Part shown: in pieces, positions 30,560 through 43,718 of the stretch
Layout: each line of letters begins with the position of its first letter
Position numbering within the stretch: the first letter of the stretch is position 1
NCBI GenBank assembly: GCA_014529385.2
Contig: CM043959.1
Span: 10,690,809-10,754,808, forward strand
DNA length: 64,000 nt
Direction of reading: 5' to 3'
Origin: Adiantum capillus-veneris
Taxonomy: Eukaryota; Streptophyta; Polypodiopsida; Polypodiales; Pteridaceae
The notes under the pieces: generated by a model
The model's database searches: none
Told to the model about the DNA's origin: nothing
The model's input: only the letters and a program-made list of their open reading frames with translations
Translations under genes and position numbers: made by a program

Positions 30560-32663
30560 ATTATGGTGAACTGCAGTTGAAATGACACTCAAAACAATCT
30601 CAAGACCGGGACACAGGAAGTTTTTCTTGTATCTTGATCTTCAGAGGGTATTCTAGCTCAAACTTAAGATTTGGGATGTACTCAAGTATATCTACAGGCT
30701 CAACAACTCACATATCTCCACTATAAAAAGGTACATGGTTTGGAATCCATGTTCCTTAAAATTTTGAACCTTTTAATCCACTTTATGGACTCTTTTGGGC
30801 GCTTTGCTTTGGGAAGTATTGCTTTGCAATGGTCTCTACTATAAACTGGTATAGTTTTTATCCCACTCAATTGAGGTACGTCGATCGTGATCCATTGTCC
30901 ACCATCACTTCTAGACTTGAAATCTAGTGTGCTAATAGCTTATGATGTTTTTAGCCTACTCCCGAATTCTTTTTGAATTTGAATTAGTTTTGATCAACCA
31001 AAAGTTAAGTCTTGAGTCTGGTTTGGCAATTTTTGACTATCTTCTGTTTTGGCCTCTTTTGACCACTTTTTTCAACTTTTTTGCCAATGTGCCTTTTAGG
31101 AAAAGTGTTTATTTAAGTCTTAGCTACCTACTTCTCATATATCAACCAAAAACCATGATGAGGTACATGGATCGCAATCCATGTTTGATCTCATTCTGAC
31201 ATGAAACTTGGCCAGCTTGTAGTCCTTGCTGCTTTGAACCTATTCCCCAAAACATCTTGAATTTGGATCACAAAATCTCAAGATATTCCCAATTTTGTGT
31301 CTGAAATTCTTGTTCTTGTGGTTTTTGCCCTATCATCCAGTTTTGATGTGATTATTTTTTTTTTTCTTGCAAACAAACTTTCTCAAAGTAATGTTCCACT
31401 AATGCACAGTGCCATTGACAAATTTTATGCAAAAAGGCCTCTAAGGTACATGGACCGCGATCAATTTCCTCCACAGAATCTGCTCAAACTTTCCAAATTG
31501 CTTTGGATGAGTTTGTTATACCCGTGGACACCAACTTTTTGAGTTTGGATCAATTTTAGGTCTCTACTATCAAATTTTTAGTTTTTTTAGAAGTATGGCC
31601 ATTTTGGCCAAAACATGGTTTTTAGCACTTTTTCCCCTAATCTTTTTAGCCCAATTTGATGGTTTTGATTTCTAGTTACCCTACTCATATGTGCTAGAAA
31701 GAAACTATGAACAAAAATTAACAAGATAACGAAAACAAAATTTGTAATTGAAAATGGTACAACACTCTGAAAATTGAAGAATAAAATGCTTTGGGGATTT
31801 AATAGTTGCGAGCTTTCATTTTCATGCTTTCCAAATTTTATAGTTTTTTTCATGCATTTAGAAATTTTAGCCTTGTATTGGGGAGGAGAAGATGAAGTTC
31901 AACACAACATAGTTATCTCATTAGTGCCCATGTATTGGAATTGCATTTTAAACATGCATAAGTCAAACAAGTATGAAAACCCTCTTTGGCATAAAAATCC
32001 AATTACTCGTGTGAGAATGTGACAAAAAAGATATACTTGGACATAGAAATGGACTATATACCAACCATAAAAAATTAGATGTTACTTAAAAGCATTAATA
32101 CATGCATATGTGCAACCAAGAGCATAGGTCTATAGGAACCATCAATACATGCATATGTGCAACCAAAAGCATAGGTCTAAAGAACCCATCGATACATGCA
32201 TGTATGCAATCAAAATCATAGGTCAAGGGCTAAAAATCTGACAATATAATTGGAAAAATCAAGGTGAAATAATTCAAATCACATGTCCACTCAATAATGA
32301 TGGTCGACTCCTAAAATTAGAAATATGTCTATATAAGTTCCCATATTCTAAAAAATGAGTATCCTAAGCATGCATTCTTGATCTCTTGTCTTGAGTAGCT
32401 ATCTTAGGGAGAGGTTACACATATATATTTGAATGCACAACAATAAGATAAAAAGTGCACCTCATTCTCTATCTTATGAGAGAGAGAGAGAGAGGGAGAG
32501 AGGGAGATCCACATCTAAAGTTAATTAATATGCTTGTTTGGATGCTTATGGTCTGCAAATTTGAACTTTTTTCTTTAACCTCCCATACCTCAAAGACGAA
32601 CATCCCTAAAAAATGTTGTTGAAGCAATGGAGGACATGTTTCTTGAGAATGCCAAGACCTGAG
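30560..32663. other. No gene; diverged tandem sequence with a recurring palindrome
   Basis: No coding region. The first kilobase holds four copies of a GGTACATGG...CCATG motif at 140-290-bp spacing (see next entry). An (AG)n tract lies at about 32478-32506. What interrupted the X LTR at 30560 was not identified. Confidence 0.5.
30730..31470. repeat. Four dispersed copies of a palindromic GTACATGG motif
   Basis: Copies at 30730, 30876, 31162 and 31445. The best one, ACATGGATCGCAATCCATGT (31165-31184), has perfect 8-bp arms. The surrounding text is also partly shared, so this looks like a decayed tandem repeat with a unit of about 140 or 290 bp. Confidence 0.6.
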
Positions 32664-32806
32664 TGTAAACACCAAGGGACTGCCATGTCCTGGTCCATCC
32701 GCCCAACCTCCCTTTAATAGGCTCCTAGCCCCTTTCGGACCCCTTCCCACTGGCAGCCGGCCCTTGGCCGAGTCCGTGACCCCTTGGTTTGGCCCTTGGC
32801 CTGACA
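32664..32806 (-). repeat. E3 3' LTR (143 bp)
   Basis: Minus strand TGTCAGGCC...TGTTTACA. Very short for a gypsy element. A TATA-like CTATTAAAGG lies at 32711-32720. Confidence 0.95.
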
Positions 32807-32820
32807 TTACTCCCCCCTTG
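32807..32820 (-). promoter_or_regulatory. E3 polypurine tract overlapping the stop codon
   Basis: Minus-strand CAAGGGGGGAGTAA directly abuts the LTR. Its last three bases are the TAA stop of gag-pol, so there is no 3' untranslated region before the LTR. Confidence 0.85.
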
Positions 32821-35800
32821 GAGAAGCGTTTTCGTCCTCGAAAACAAAAGTAGGGAATTTCTTCTTAAGAACACTAATGTTTTCCCAAGTGGCACCCTCT
32901 TCAGGGCGATCTTTCCACTTGACTAAAGCTTGACGACGTACATGATGACGAGTACGGAGTTCATGAAAATTTAATATGCGTTCAGGTTCATGCGGTTGAG
33001 TGGGAGGTTCAGTGAAATCAACCAATATATGTTGGCTGATAACACTGTCGTCCCCATGCAAGCGTTTACGTAAACGACTTACATGAAATACCGGATGGAC
33101 ACGGGAGTGCGCAGGTAACTCAAGTTTGTAGGCCCTATCACCAACTCGCTTGAGTATCTTGAATGGCCCACAATAACGTGGAGATAATTTGGTTGTAGGT
33201 TTAGTCTTCAGACTTTCTGAATGCTCTGGCACACGCAAAAATACCTCTTCACCTTCCATGAAGTTAACTTGCCGACGTTTCTCATCAGCATACTTCTTAT
33301 ACTGATCCTGTGCTTGTCGAACATTTTGACGAGCAAGTCTCAGCATTTCCATATGATCTTGGAGAAACTCCTTGACTTGTTGGAGCTTCTCAGTTGCCAA
33401 CCCCACCGTCACTGGTGATCTAGGTTGAAAACCATACATAAGCATGAATGGACTAAAACCAGTTGTAACATGCTTAGCGCTATTATATGCAAACTCAAGA
33501 ATAGGAAGATAATCTTCCCAATCTGATTTCTTCTTGCTAACGTATGCTCGTAGCATATCCTCTAGCACTTGGTTAACTCGTTCCATCTGACCATCTGTTT
33601 CAGGGTGATCAGTCGTACTTAAATTAAGTTGTGTACCCAATCGTTTAAAAACAGCCCTCCAAAAATGACTGTTAAACTTGGGATCACGATCACTCACAAT
33701 GTTACTTGGCAATCCATAAAACCTGTAAAGATTGTCCACAAATAACTTTGCTAATTCTGGAGTCTTAATGGTTGATTTGGTTGGAATAAACCGACAAAGT
33801 TTAGTCAACCGGTCTACGACCACCCATACCGAGTCATGTCCTCGAATAGTGGTTGGTAAACCCACAATAAAATCCATGGAGATACTTTCCCATTTACCAT
33901 TGGGAATCTCTAAAGGATGTAAGAGTCCTCCTGCTTTCAGGTGCTCTGCTTTATTAACTTGACATTTTTGGCAATGCAAGACATAGTCTTGAACATACCC
34001 ATGCAAACCTGGCTAGTAAAACTGTCGTCTTACGAGTGCATAAGTTTTCTTAATTCCCGGGTGCCCTGCACTTGGACTATCACGACATTCATAAAGAATT
34101 TGGCGCCGAATGTCCGCGTCCGTCGGTACACACACTCTCCCCTTGTGGAGTAGGTACCCATCATCTATGGAAAAATTCTTCCATCTTTGCAGTTCGTCAC
34201 TCGAAAGAGGAGAACTAGGTGTGGAGGAAACAAAACCAATACCAACATTGGAGTGAGAAGGATCCCTCTTTCTAACATAGCTCCACACCTTGGAGTATGC
34301 AGTATCATGCTCGCACTTACCTTTGAGAGATTCCAAAAACTCACTCCGCAATTCCATGAAAAGGAGAGAGTTGATCTCTGTCATTCGGCTGAGAGCATCA
34401 GCCACTACATTGTACCGCCCTTTGTGATATCGTAGCTTGGCATCATACTCCTGAAGAATCTCAACCCACCTGGCCTTGCGACCCTTCAAATCACTTTGTT
34501 GGGTGAACCACTTCATACTTTCATGGTCAAACACAATCTCGAACTGTGCACCATACAAATAATGTCGCCATGTCTTTAAAGCAGACACGATTGCATAGAG
34601 CTCTCGTTCGTAAGCAGAGTAATTCTATTGTGCTGAATCCAGCTTCTTGCTTTCAAATGCAATCGGCCTTCCCTCCTGCAGAAGGACTGCTCCAATCGCA
34701 CGATTACTAGCATCCGTTTCCAAAACGAATGGCTTTAAGGGATCCACAATAGCCAAAACAAGAGCTGTGGCTAATGTGTCCTTAAGTTTGTCAAAACTTT
34801 GCTATTGTTCTAATCCCCACTGAAAAGTCTTGCCCTTGGCTTTCAGCTGATCTGTCATGGGAACAGCAATATGGGCATAGTTTTTAACGAATCAACGATA
34901 AAAACCTGTGAAGCCTAAAAAAATCTGGAGCTCTTCCAAATTGTTGGGAGAGGGCCACCTCCGAATGGCATCCACCTTGGATTGATCCATGTATAACCCT
35001 GCAGCCGAAATAACATGCCCCAAGTAGTGAATTTCCTCCTTGAGGAAATCACATTTGGATTCCTTGGCATATAACTAATTTTGGCGTAACAAATAAAACA
35101 CTTGTTTCAAATGTACTAAGTGCTCTTCCTCAGATGCACTATATACAAGAATGTCATCGAGGAAAACGATAACAAACTTTTCCAAGTATGGTCTCAAGAC
35201 ACTATCCATGAGTGTCATGAACGTAGCTGGAGCATTGGTTAACCCAAAGGGCATTACCAAAAACTCATAATGTCCAAACCTTGTTCGGAACGCTGTTTTG
35301 GGTATATCCGCAAGCCTGATGCGTACTTGATGATACCCAGATCTTAAATCAATCTTTGAAAATATACGAGTGTGGGTGAGTTTATCAAACAGCTCATCCA
35401 CTCGTGGCAATGGGTATTTGTTCTTAACAGTAACCGCATTTAATCCACGGTAATCTACGCACATGCACATACTACCGTCCTTTTTCTTCACCAAGAGAAT
35501 GGGAGAGGCCCATGGTGAAGAACTTGGTTGAATAAACCCTCGACTGAGATAGTCAGCAAGCTGACGTTCCACCTCAGCAGCCTCCGAATGACTCATTCGA
35601 TAAGGCGGTTTACTCACTGGCTTACTACCTGCAACTACGTCTATGCCATGTTGCACAGAACATGTCGGCGGTAGCCCTCGTGGCAAATCATCTGGGAAAA
35701 CATCCTTGAATTCCCTTAAAAGTTCCTTTAATTCATTAGCAACATTTGCTTGTTTTGAATTAGTAGACATAGCTGGAAGAGGAGAGAGAGAAGAATGCGG

Positions 35801-36358
35801 CGTTGAGGAAGTTTTATTCAAAACTTTATCATCATTAAGAACATCATCCACATTGGAAATAAAATGGCACAGTGAGTAACAAAAAAAGAGTTCTTCTATT
35901 GCATCATCAGAAGCGAGCTTCATAAGCTCAGCTGTACAAATAAGTGGTGAGGAAGGTACATCCTTCTCCCTCAACAGCAGCACGTGCACACCATTGGATT
36001 CGAACATTAGACTATTATGCTCATAGCTACGTCTAAGGGATGATCCTAAACTATGCAACCATTCACGACTAAGAACCACATCCGCCCTCTCCATATTCAT
36101 GACTTGGAAATCCAAAGAGGTACGGTATCCTTGAATTTCCAGAGGTACATCTTTAACCTGAGTTTCCCATATCTCAGCATCATGGCCGTTAATCATTGCT
36201 ACCTTGTAGCGATGGGAACTCGGGGTTTGGGGCAATTTGAGTCGTTTCACCAATTTATAATTGATGAAATTGTGCGACGCACCATCATCTACCAAGATCC
36301 GCACCCTGTGCCCTTGGATAGAGCCATGCATACGCCCCAACTCATGTGGTCCGAAAGT
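32807..36358 (-). pseudogene. E3 protease, RT, RNase H, integrase and chromodomain
   Basis: Order on the minus strand: protease with [10 protein letters not shown] (Asp where S/T is usual) near 36270; RT with [18 protein letters not shown] near 35440 and FLDDILVYS near 35150; RNase H with [13 protein letters not shown] near 34710 and DHESMKWF near 34520; the integrase finger (CRDSPSAGHPG and CQKCQ); catalytic D in MDFIVGLP, D in IVSDRDPKFN, E in GQMERVNQVLED; GPF in RYCGPFKILK; and chromodomain QALVKWKDRPEEGATWE near 32920. Stop codons interrupt it at 35075, 34892, 34802, 34625 and 34013, always in the same phase, with no insertion or deletion. The frame ends in the polypurine tract. Confidence 0.95.
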
Positions 36359-37621
36359 CTACTGCCACATGGAGGCCGTGATACAGCACTCATGCACCGC
36401 CTCGGTGTGTGTTACTTCCACATTAGCATACTGGGAAGAGGACTCAAGAGGTAAAAGCTGCACCATGTGCACTGCTTTTTCCTTTCCCTTGTCTTGAGCA
36501 GCAGATTTTCCCTTGGGACAATCCTTTTTGCTATGTCCAGTTCCCAAACATTTAAAGCACAACTTTTCTCTTTTGGCTTTCTCAAACTCTTCCGTTGAGA
36601 GAGGGCCTCTAGACCCCTTGGGCTTTTTGGAGGTCTCTGATGCAGTAGAGACATTTTTTCTTTTATGATGCACATGCTGTGGACGTGTTGAAACAGGTGT
36701 AGTGCCATGCACATGCGAACTATGCAATGCCCGATCATCGGCGTCATCATGGATGTGAGCTTGCACTATTGCGTCCTCAAGTGTTTGTGGATCCTGGGTT
36801 TTAACGTGCTTCTTAAGCTCGGGAGTTAACCCACGGATGAACCCACGCACCTGCTGAAAGGTATCCATCCCTTCCAGCTTGAGGATCACATCCCGATAAT
36901 GGGAAACATATTCTAATAATGTTTTATGCTGGCGCATAGAACATTTGTCCCAGGTGGTCCAATTTCTATCCTTCTCATTGGTAGGTAGAAATTCCTTCCT
37001 GAAGACAATCTCAAAAGCTGCTCAAGTCTGTGGTAGCATGCCCTTCTCCTTGAGAGACATCCACCATTTGTAGGCCTTGCCATCCAAAGTCAGACTTGTC
37101 ACCAGCGCCTTGGCCGCATCCGGGGTACGTCTAAGGTCATGAATACCATCCCACTTACTGAGAAAAATATTCACGGTGTCCTTGTTTCACTCACGCTCTT
37201 CTCCTCGAAAAATTGGTGGCTTTGTATTTTTCAACAAATCGTCCACCTCTTTTTGGGTCAGAGAGTGCAGCGGTCCCGGAGGAGGGCCTTGCCCAGCAGT
37301 TGGCCCTTGGCCTGGTGTGGAGCCGTGCTCCTGAATTGGCTGACTAGCAGGGCCCGTGGCCTGCTGTCGCATATGCAACTTAATCAAATCGGATAATGCT
37401 GTGACATTCTGATTTAATTGTGCAAAATTCGTTTCAAGCACAGTCATGCGTGTTTGCAATGCACGGAAATCTTGCATGTCCAGCAACTCATACGCATCGT
37501 CTGTTGCCGTTGGGGCACGATTACTCTCCGTGAGAGGAACCGTCCGCGTGGCATCGACAGACGAAACGGGTGCGGACTGCTCGAAATCAAATGCATGATG
37601 CATATCTATGTCCGAATCCAT
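36359..37621 (-). pseudogene. E3 gag
   Basis: The ATG at 37621 (MDSDIDMHHAFDF) is preferred over codons further upstream because leader sequence precedes it. It is followed by a coiled-coil segment (LETNFAQLNQNVTALSDLI), a P/Q/G-rich linker, the Gag core (KPPIFRGEERE; FLSKWDGIHDLRRTPD; KAYKWWMSLKEK) and a CCHC zinc knuckle CFKCLGTGHSKKDC near 36550. In-frame stops lie at 37187 (TGA), 37022 (TGA) and 36359 (TAG). Phase is kept through all of them and into protease, so Gag and Pol formed a single polyprotein, as in other plant chromoviruses. Confidence 0.9.
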
Positions 37622-38503
37622 GTTGTGGACGTACTGTGCAAGAAAAGAAAGAAGAATACCTGAATTCCAACGAGCTCGTAGCAGGTTGCTATAATTAACC
37701 GTATAATTACGCCTTGGATGGGAAAAAACGCTGAATTTGAAAGCGAACGGCAATCCAAAACGAAGAGTAGCTTGAAAATAATGATCAAGTCTGCAGCCGA
37801 TGATGCTTTTGAAAGCCTCGATCAAGTTGGAGTTGCAACGAGCGAGGTTGCATCGTATGCACTACGCCAGAGGAACTGAAAATTTTCCAACAACTGGTGC
37901 AGCCGATGATAAGCTCGAGAACACGAAGCAAGGTACCTTCACCACCGAGTTGGCGTGCATCGTATGCAAGAAACCAAAACCGGGAAATGTGCAACCAAGC
38001 TTTGGCGTGTCGAAATTTGAGAAGCCGAGTTGCAGCAAATGCGAGCTGTAAAATATGCAGTACCACAGCCGTTGTGTGTTGTGTGTGCCCACCGATGCGG
38101 AGACAAGTCCCTTAGAGCAACGGAATTGGCAAGGTATGGCCCTTGTTCAAAACCCACTAGGGTTTTCCGGGTGTGAACGGCCTACCCTTAAGGGGTTTTG
38201 TAAAACAAAAACCGGAAGAATCTCTGCTGCAGACGACGGCCGCCTGCGCCATTCTTCTTGAAGCTCTACCTCGTGATGTCGAGGTCTGTTGAGGCCGGGC
38301 CAGAGACGAAACTTGCAGCCCTTCAGCTTGCGCTCCCACTGAGCCCAACCATAACCGGTTTGATGCACGTCGTCAGACACCTTCGTCCCCGACTAGGGGT
38401 TGCTGCACACGAAACGGCTTCGACCTCCTCTCTTCCTCCCTCTGTTGGTTGTGCATGCAACATGCAGCCCCAAAAGCAAAAACGTGCCTCAGTTCTATGT
38501 TTA
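37622..38503 (-). other. E3 leader
   Basis: About 880 bases between primer site and gag ATG. Several short minus-strand frames (for example 38147-38380) overlap one another without known motifs and are taken as leader sequence. GC is higher than in the surrounding DNA. Confidence 0.6.
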
Positions 38504-38515
38504 GCTCTGATACCA
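38504..38515 (-). promoter_or_regulatory. E3 primer-binding site
   Basis: Minus-strand TGGTATCAGAGC, one base from the LTR end, exactly the plant initiator-Met site. Confidence 0.95.
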
Positions 38516-38516
38516 G

Positions 38517-38658
38517 TGTAAACACCAAGGGACTGCCATGTCCTGGTCCATCCGCCCAACCTCCCTTTAATAGGCTCCTAGCCCCTTTCGGACCCCTTCC
38601 CACTGGCAGCCGGCCCTTGGCCGAGTCCGTGACCCCTTGGTTTGGCCCTTGGCTGACA
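38517..38658 (-). repeat. E3 5' LTR (142 bp)
   Basis: Identical to the 3' LTR except for one missing C near its start. A TATA-like CTATTAAAGG lies at 38574-38583 (minus). Confidence 0.95.
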
Positions 38659-38663
38659 CTGAG

Positions 38664-39628
38664 GCAAATTTTGAACTACCTATATCCAAGAATGAATGCA
38701 CAACCTAGTTGTTTCTACCCTTTTGTATATGTTTTTCTTTAACGTTCTGCCAAATATCCACATTGAGATAGTGGCATACCCCACCTTAACACTTTTGTGT
38801 ACTTCCTTTGAATCCTTCCACATGGTCCAAGAGGGATCTTTCTTCCTACAAACTGATCTCACCATAGTCTCTCTCTCCCCCACCTATGAAGTGATGCTTC
38901 CTCTTATGTTCGTTTCACAATAGGGTGGCAAAATGTGAGCCCCAAAATTATTATTTTTTGGATGAACACACATATTGTACACTCTTCTGCCATCCTAGAA
39001 TTCACACAGCAAGGTGGAGCATCTCTTCCTTTGGAATTTGTTGCCTTGGCATTTATCTAGACCATAAATAAAAGGTAGAATTTGATTAGGTCAGGTGGAC
39101 AAGATTTCCTTCGTGGAGGATGTAAGTGGTTATGGGCGAGGGGTCAGAAGAAAAACCTTAAATTTCTTATGTAGGGTTTGCATTTTTTGACCTACATAAG
39201 GCCTTAGAGGGGGGATAGGATCACTTCTCAGAGAATTTCTAGACCCTTGAACTATCATGATGCCATGTGGGGGTTAATATGAAGGTCAATTTTCAAAGTG
39301 CTTTGTTGTGAAAAAAGTCTAGAGCCGCCTTGTCATGGCCATGTTGTGCATACCCAATAATCAACAGATTCCAGAGACATCTCAGGGTTGCCTCTAGTTG
39401 CATCCATATAAGATAGTCAAGAGACTTATTGTCACATCCACTTTGGGCACAACCTATATTCAACACAAAGAACTCATTGGCGAGTTTCCCTCTTGTTGCA
39501 TCTAGAAAAAATGGTCGGGATGTTGGGTTATTAAAAACATTTCGAGCATTAACCTTGAATCAATGCATTCCTACATGAAGTGCCATCCAAGGTAGGAAAC
39601 TCGTTTAAAGCGGCGGCCCGGGTGGGGG

Positions 39629-39672
<44 letters not shown>

Positions 39673-40600
39673 GACAACATTATTTTTGGTTGTAGAATCT
39701 TCACACAAGAAGGTACTAGTGGACAAGATTATGCACTAGTGGAGAAAGGTTGATACCAAGGGGCAGGCAGTGTAGGGTAAGAGGCTACACAATTGGATGT
39801 GGAGACTCCATCAAGAAGGGCATACAATGAGCAGCAACTATGGGGGTTTCAAGGACTGGTTCAAAGTGGTTGTGGACCCCAGCAAAAGGGCAAGTTGGCT
39901 TAAATGGATCATTGATGTGAGGATTGGAATGCCTTAAATGGATGGTAGTAGTACAGCATCTTCAAGAGGATGTAGGCATGGCTGCACCAACAACAAGTTG
40001 GGGACAATTGATCACACCAGACCATAGGTGTTAACTTTTTCTTGGCAACTCCACACAAAGGGAGACCAATTCTCGACAATATCTTAGTCACCTTGCAAGT
40101 TCTTTTGACATGTGGTCATTGTTTTCACGCCTCATCCCTCCACCACATATAACTAGTCCTTCTGTTTGTTAACAATGTTGCTATAGGTGGGCACCCATGC
40201 AAGTGAATTGCAATTCCATAACAAACCGATGTCTATTCAAACTCATATTGAATCTCTAGCCTCGCTTTCCTATGGGGAAACAAAGTTGACGGTTTTCCTT
40301 GCCCTGTAAGACCCCTGTACATGCAGGCACGTGGATATATGAATTGCTGAGTTGGAACCAATGAGAAGGAGTATCAGCACTCTCACCTGTCACACAGGGC
40401 CGACGGTCATTAGCTTCCTATTCAAGATCGCTGCTAGATTGTGTCCAGCAACAAAGAGAACACGTCCAACCTCCCAGCTCAACCCAAGCTCTACGTATAG
40501 AAAATTTAGCCAATTGCTTTCTTTACCAGCTCTCTTGCAGAATCAATTTCTGCACATAAGATGTGCATTGTGTGACAGGAATGCGTTCGATTGCAAAAGT
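38664..40600. other. No gene recognised
   Basis: No coding frame with a motif. An uninterrupted (GA)n tract fills 39631-39668. The rest is mixed sequence without a visible second copy in the window. Confidence 0.5.
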
Positions 40601-40846
40601 TCAAGAAACTGGAGAATGTGATCCAAAAATAGGATGACTAGCACCCGCATACATTTGGGATATTAGATACATTATTGTTGTCCCTACATCTGCAATAAGG
40701 TGGGGATGACTCTTGCCTTCTTCTGACAAGCACATAGCAGCTACTACAAGAGCTTGATACAGTCCTCGTGAAGTAGGGTACCTCTTGTGAAGTAGCGGAT
40801 CTGCCATGAGGCTCTTTGAGTGGTGGCTATAAACACTAAGTTTCAT
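40601..40846 (-). pseudogene. Receptor-like cytoplasmic kinase fragment (PBS1/PBL type, end of kinase domain)
   Basis: The 81-residue frame contains [20 protein letters not shown], then [26 protein letters not shown] and a divergent tail. This is the very conserved end of the kinase domain in plant class VII receptor-like cytoplasmic kinases, immune-signalling enzymes attached to the plasma membrane. Two short insertions (an extra residue after YPT and near SHPHLIAD) and a stop soon after the domain show decay. The preceding NLV-type segment is visible just upstream in another frame near 40850, after a stop. No catalytic loop or ATP-binding part is found nearby. It is a fragment of a retro-copied or captured gene, not a functional kinase. 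Confidence 0.75.
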
Positions 40847-41469
40847 GTTAGAAGATCAATGTCTGCAAGAGGGGCTTTCATGGATTCAACCATGGCATGA
40901 TCCTCAATAGCAATTTTCCCAAGGAAGGCCGCAATGAGGTGGTCAACAATCATGAGTGGCTGTCATGTGTGTGTGGAAGGGCGCCAGCCTTGCAATGCAT
41001 GGCTCCGCCAAAGGAGAGTGTCCATGGAGCTTCCTCATCGTCCGCACGGCAGGAACGAAGCTCCCCTTCAAAAGATTTAGAGATAAGAGGTGGGTCGCAG
41101 GCATTTTGCCAAAAAAAAGGGGGAGTTGAGCTCTCCCATCATACGCGGGGGCGTGGATGATAAGGGACATTTGCTTCCCTTTTTTTAAGTCTAACTTAAA
41201 GGAATGATCAAGTAGGTAATTGCTTTAAGAAGATCTATTGAGAAAAAGATGAGGGCAGGAGAGCTCTCTTATCACTTCCATGCAAGTGGACCATGGGCTC
41301 CCTCTTTTTTTGGCTCATCACTAGCCACATTTTCCCCAAAAAAATGGGGGATTTAAAGCTCTCCCATCGTCCATGTTCACGCAGATGATGAGGGAGCTCT
41401 GACTTCCTTTTTTTCCAATGGAGTAAAATTACTTTGGCACAATGGCCCGAATCAAGCTCTTAAAATAGA

Positions 41470-41509
<40 letters not shown>

Positions 41510-42687
41510 AGGAGGTTTATGCGAAAGAAAAGTGGGTAGAAACCCCCTTGTTGTCCATGTGTAGAACTCCTATTCCCTTTTTGGCCTTAATGGACCTCTT
41601 AAGACAACAAATCAGCAGATTGTTTGCAAAGAGTAGCTGTTAGGATAGTGACTGTAAAAGAGAATTCTGCAAAAAAATAGAGGCGGTGGGAGCACTCTGA
41701 TTATTCGCCTACACGTCGATGATGAGGGAGCTCCTAGTCCCTTTTTCCCTAATGGATCTCTTGGTACTCTTACTCCTCCTTTTTTTGTGATTTTATTTTG
41801 TGCACAAATGCTCAAATCAGGAGAAATGTATCAAAAACAACGTCACACAAAACGGAGACCTGGCTTCTGCCCCCCCCATCGCAAATTTGTGAAAATTTTC
41901 TCAAAGCTGCTTAATATCCTTTCTTCCATATCTCACAAAATGGGGGCTGGGAGCCTCCCCATCATCCATGCATGCACGGACAATTAGGAAGCTCTCAAAT
42001 GCCTCTTTTTGGCCTTTGTTCTTGGGAGCTTCAACACAGGGCTTGGTCCCTACCAAAATCGACCATACCTATTTCTTGCCCAACAAAAGCTAGCACCACC
42101 AACTGCTACAATTGTTGTTAATGGGAAACCTAGACCCCCAGGATCCATAGCCAACACGCTACTCAAAGATAAAGCAGTGGGTCTTGCTTTTGCTAACCCC
42201 GCTTCCAACAATGATGCAAGCTCCAACCATCACATCAGGTGCATTAGATCCTCCATATACTGTGTCTTTCCTAGCATAGACTGGCAAACTATTCTTGGAA
42301 CATCAATGATGATGCTCCTAAACAAGTGTTTCCTCTCAAGACACGATGAATAATGGACACCAAGAACTGCAAGACAAGTGACCCCATCATGTCATCAACA
42401 TTTATAGTAGTAGCCTAAGTCCACATGGTGGTCATGGTAGCTAGGCGAGAAGTCTTGGCTTGTCAGACAAAGCAATTTCATCTCCTCCTTGACATACTTA
42501 GGTAGCCCATCAGTCCGTATGTTCTTGATGAGGAGACAAAGATTCAAAGTGTAGTGCTACGTTGATGAGTGAGCTTCCTCTACTGGTGCGAGATTGGCGC
42601 TACCCTACACATTTCTTGTGTATTATCACTTGTAGCTATGATGTTGCAAAATAATTAGCTAATGAAATGTGTGTGTGCACGTGTGCG

Positions 42688-42690
<3 letters not shown>
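40847..42690. other. No gene recognised
   Basis: Mixed sequence with a (CA)n tract at 41475-41508. Several stretches repeat a theme of GGGAGCTC plus TCATCATC/GATGATGAGGGAGCT (near 41290, 41390 and 41720), so this is an old low-copy repeat. A plus-strand 114-aa frame at 42009-42353 has no recognisable motif. Confidence 0.4.

Positions 42691-43718
<1,028 letters not shown>

Larger units (their letters stand above)
32664..38658 (-). mobile_element. Element E3: young but coding-dead chromovirus with 143-bp LTRs
   Basis: It is flanked by CTGAG at 32659-32663 and 38659-38663. The LTRs (143 and 142 bp) differ by a single missing C. On the minus strand: LTR, primer site, ~0.9-kb leader, one gag-pol frame of 4.8 kb, polypurine tract, LTR. 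The coding frame keeps phase throughout but has eight stop codons. Confidence 0.95.

Noticed and set aside
37785-38380. Several overlapping frames in the E3 leader
   Set aside because: Multiple mutually overlapping frames on both strands with no motif; GC-rich leader sequence is enough to explain them.
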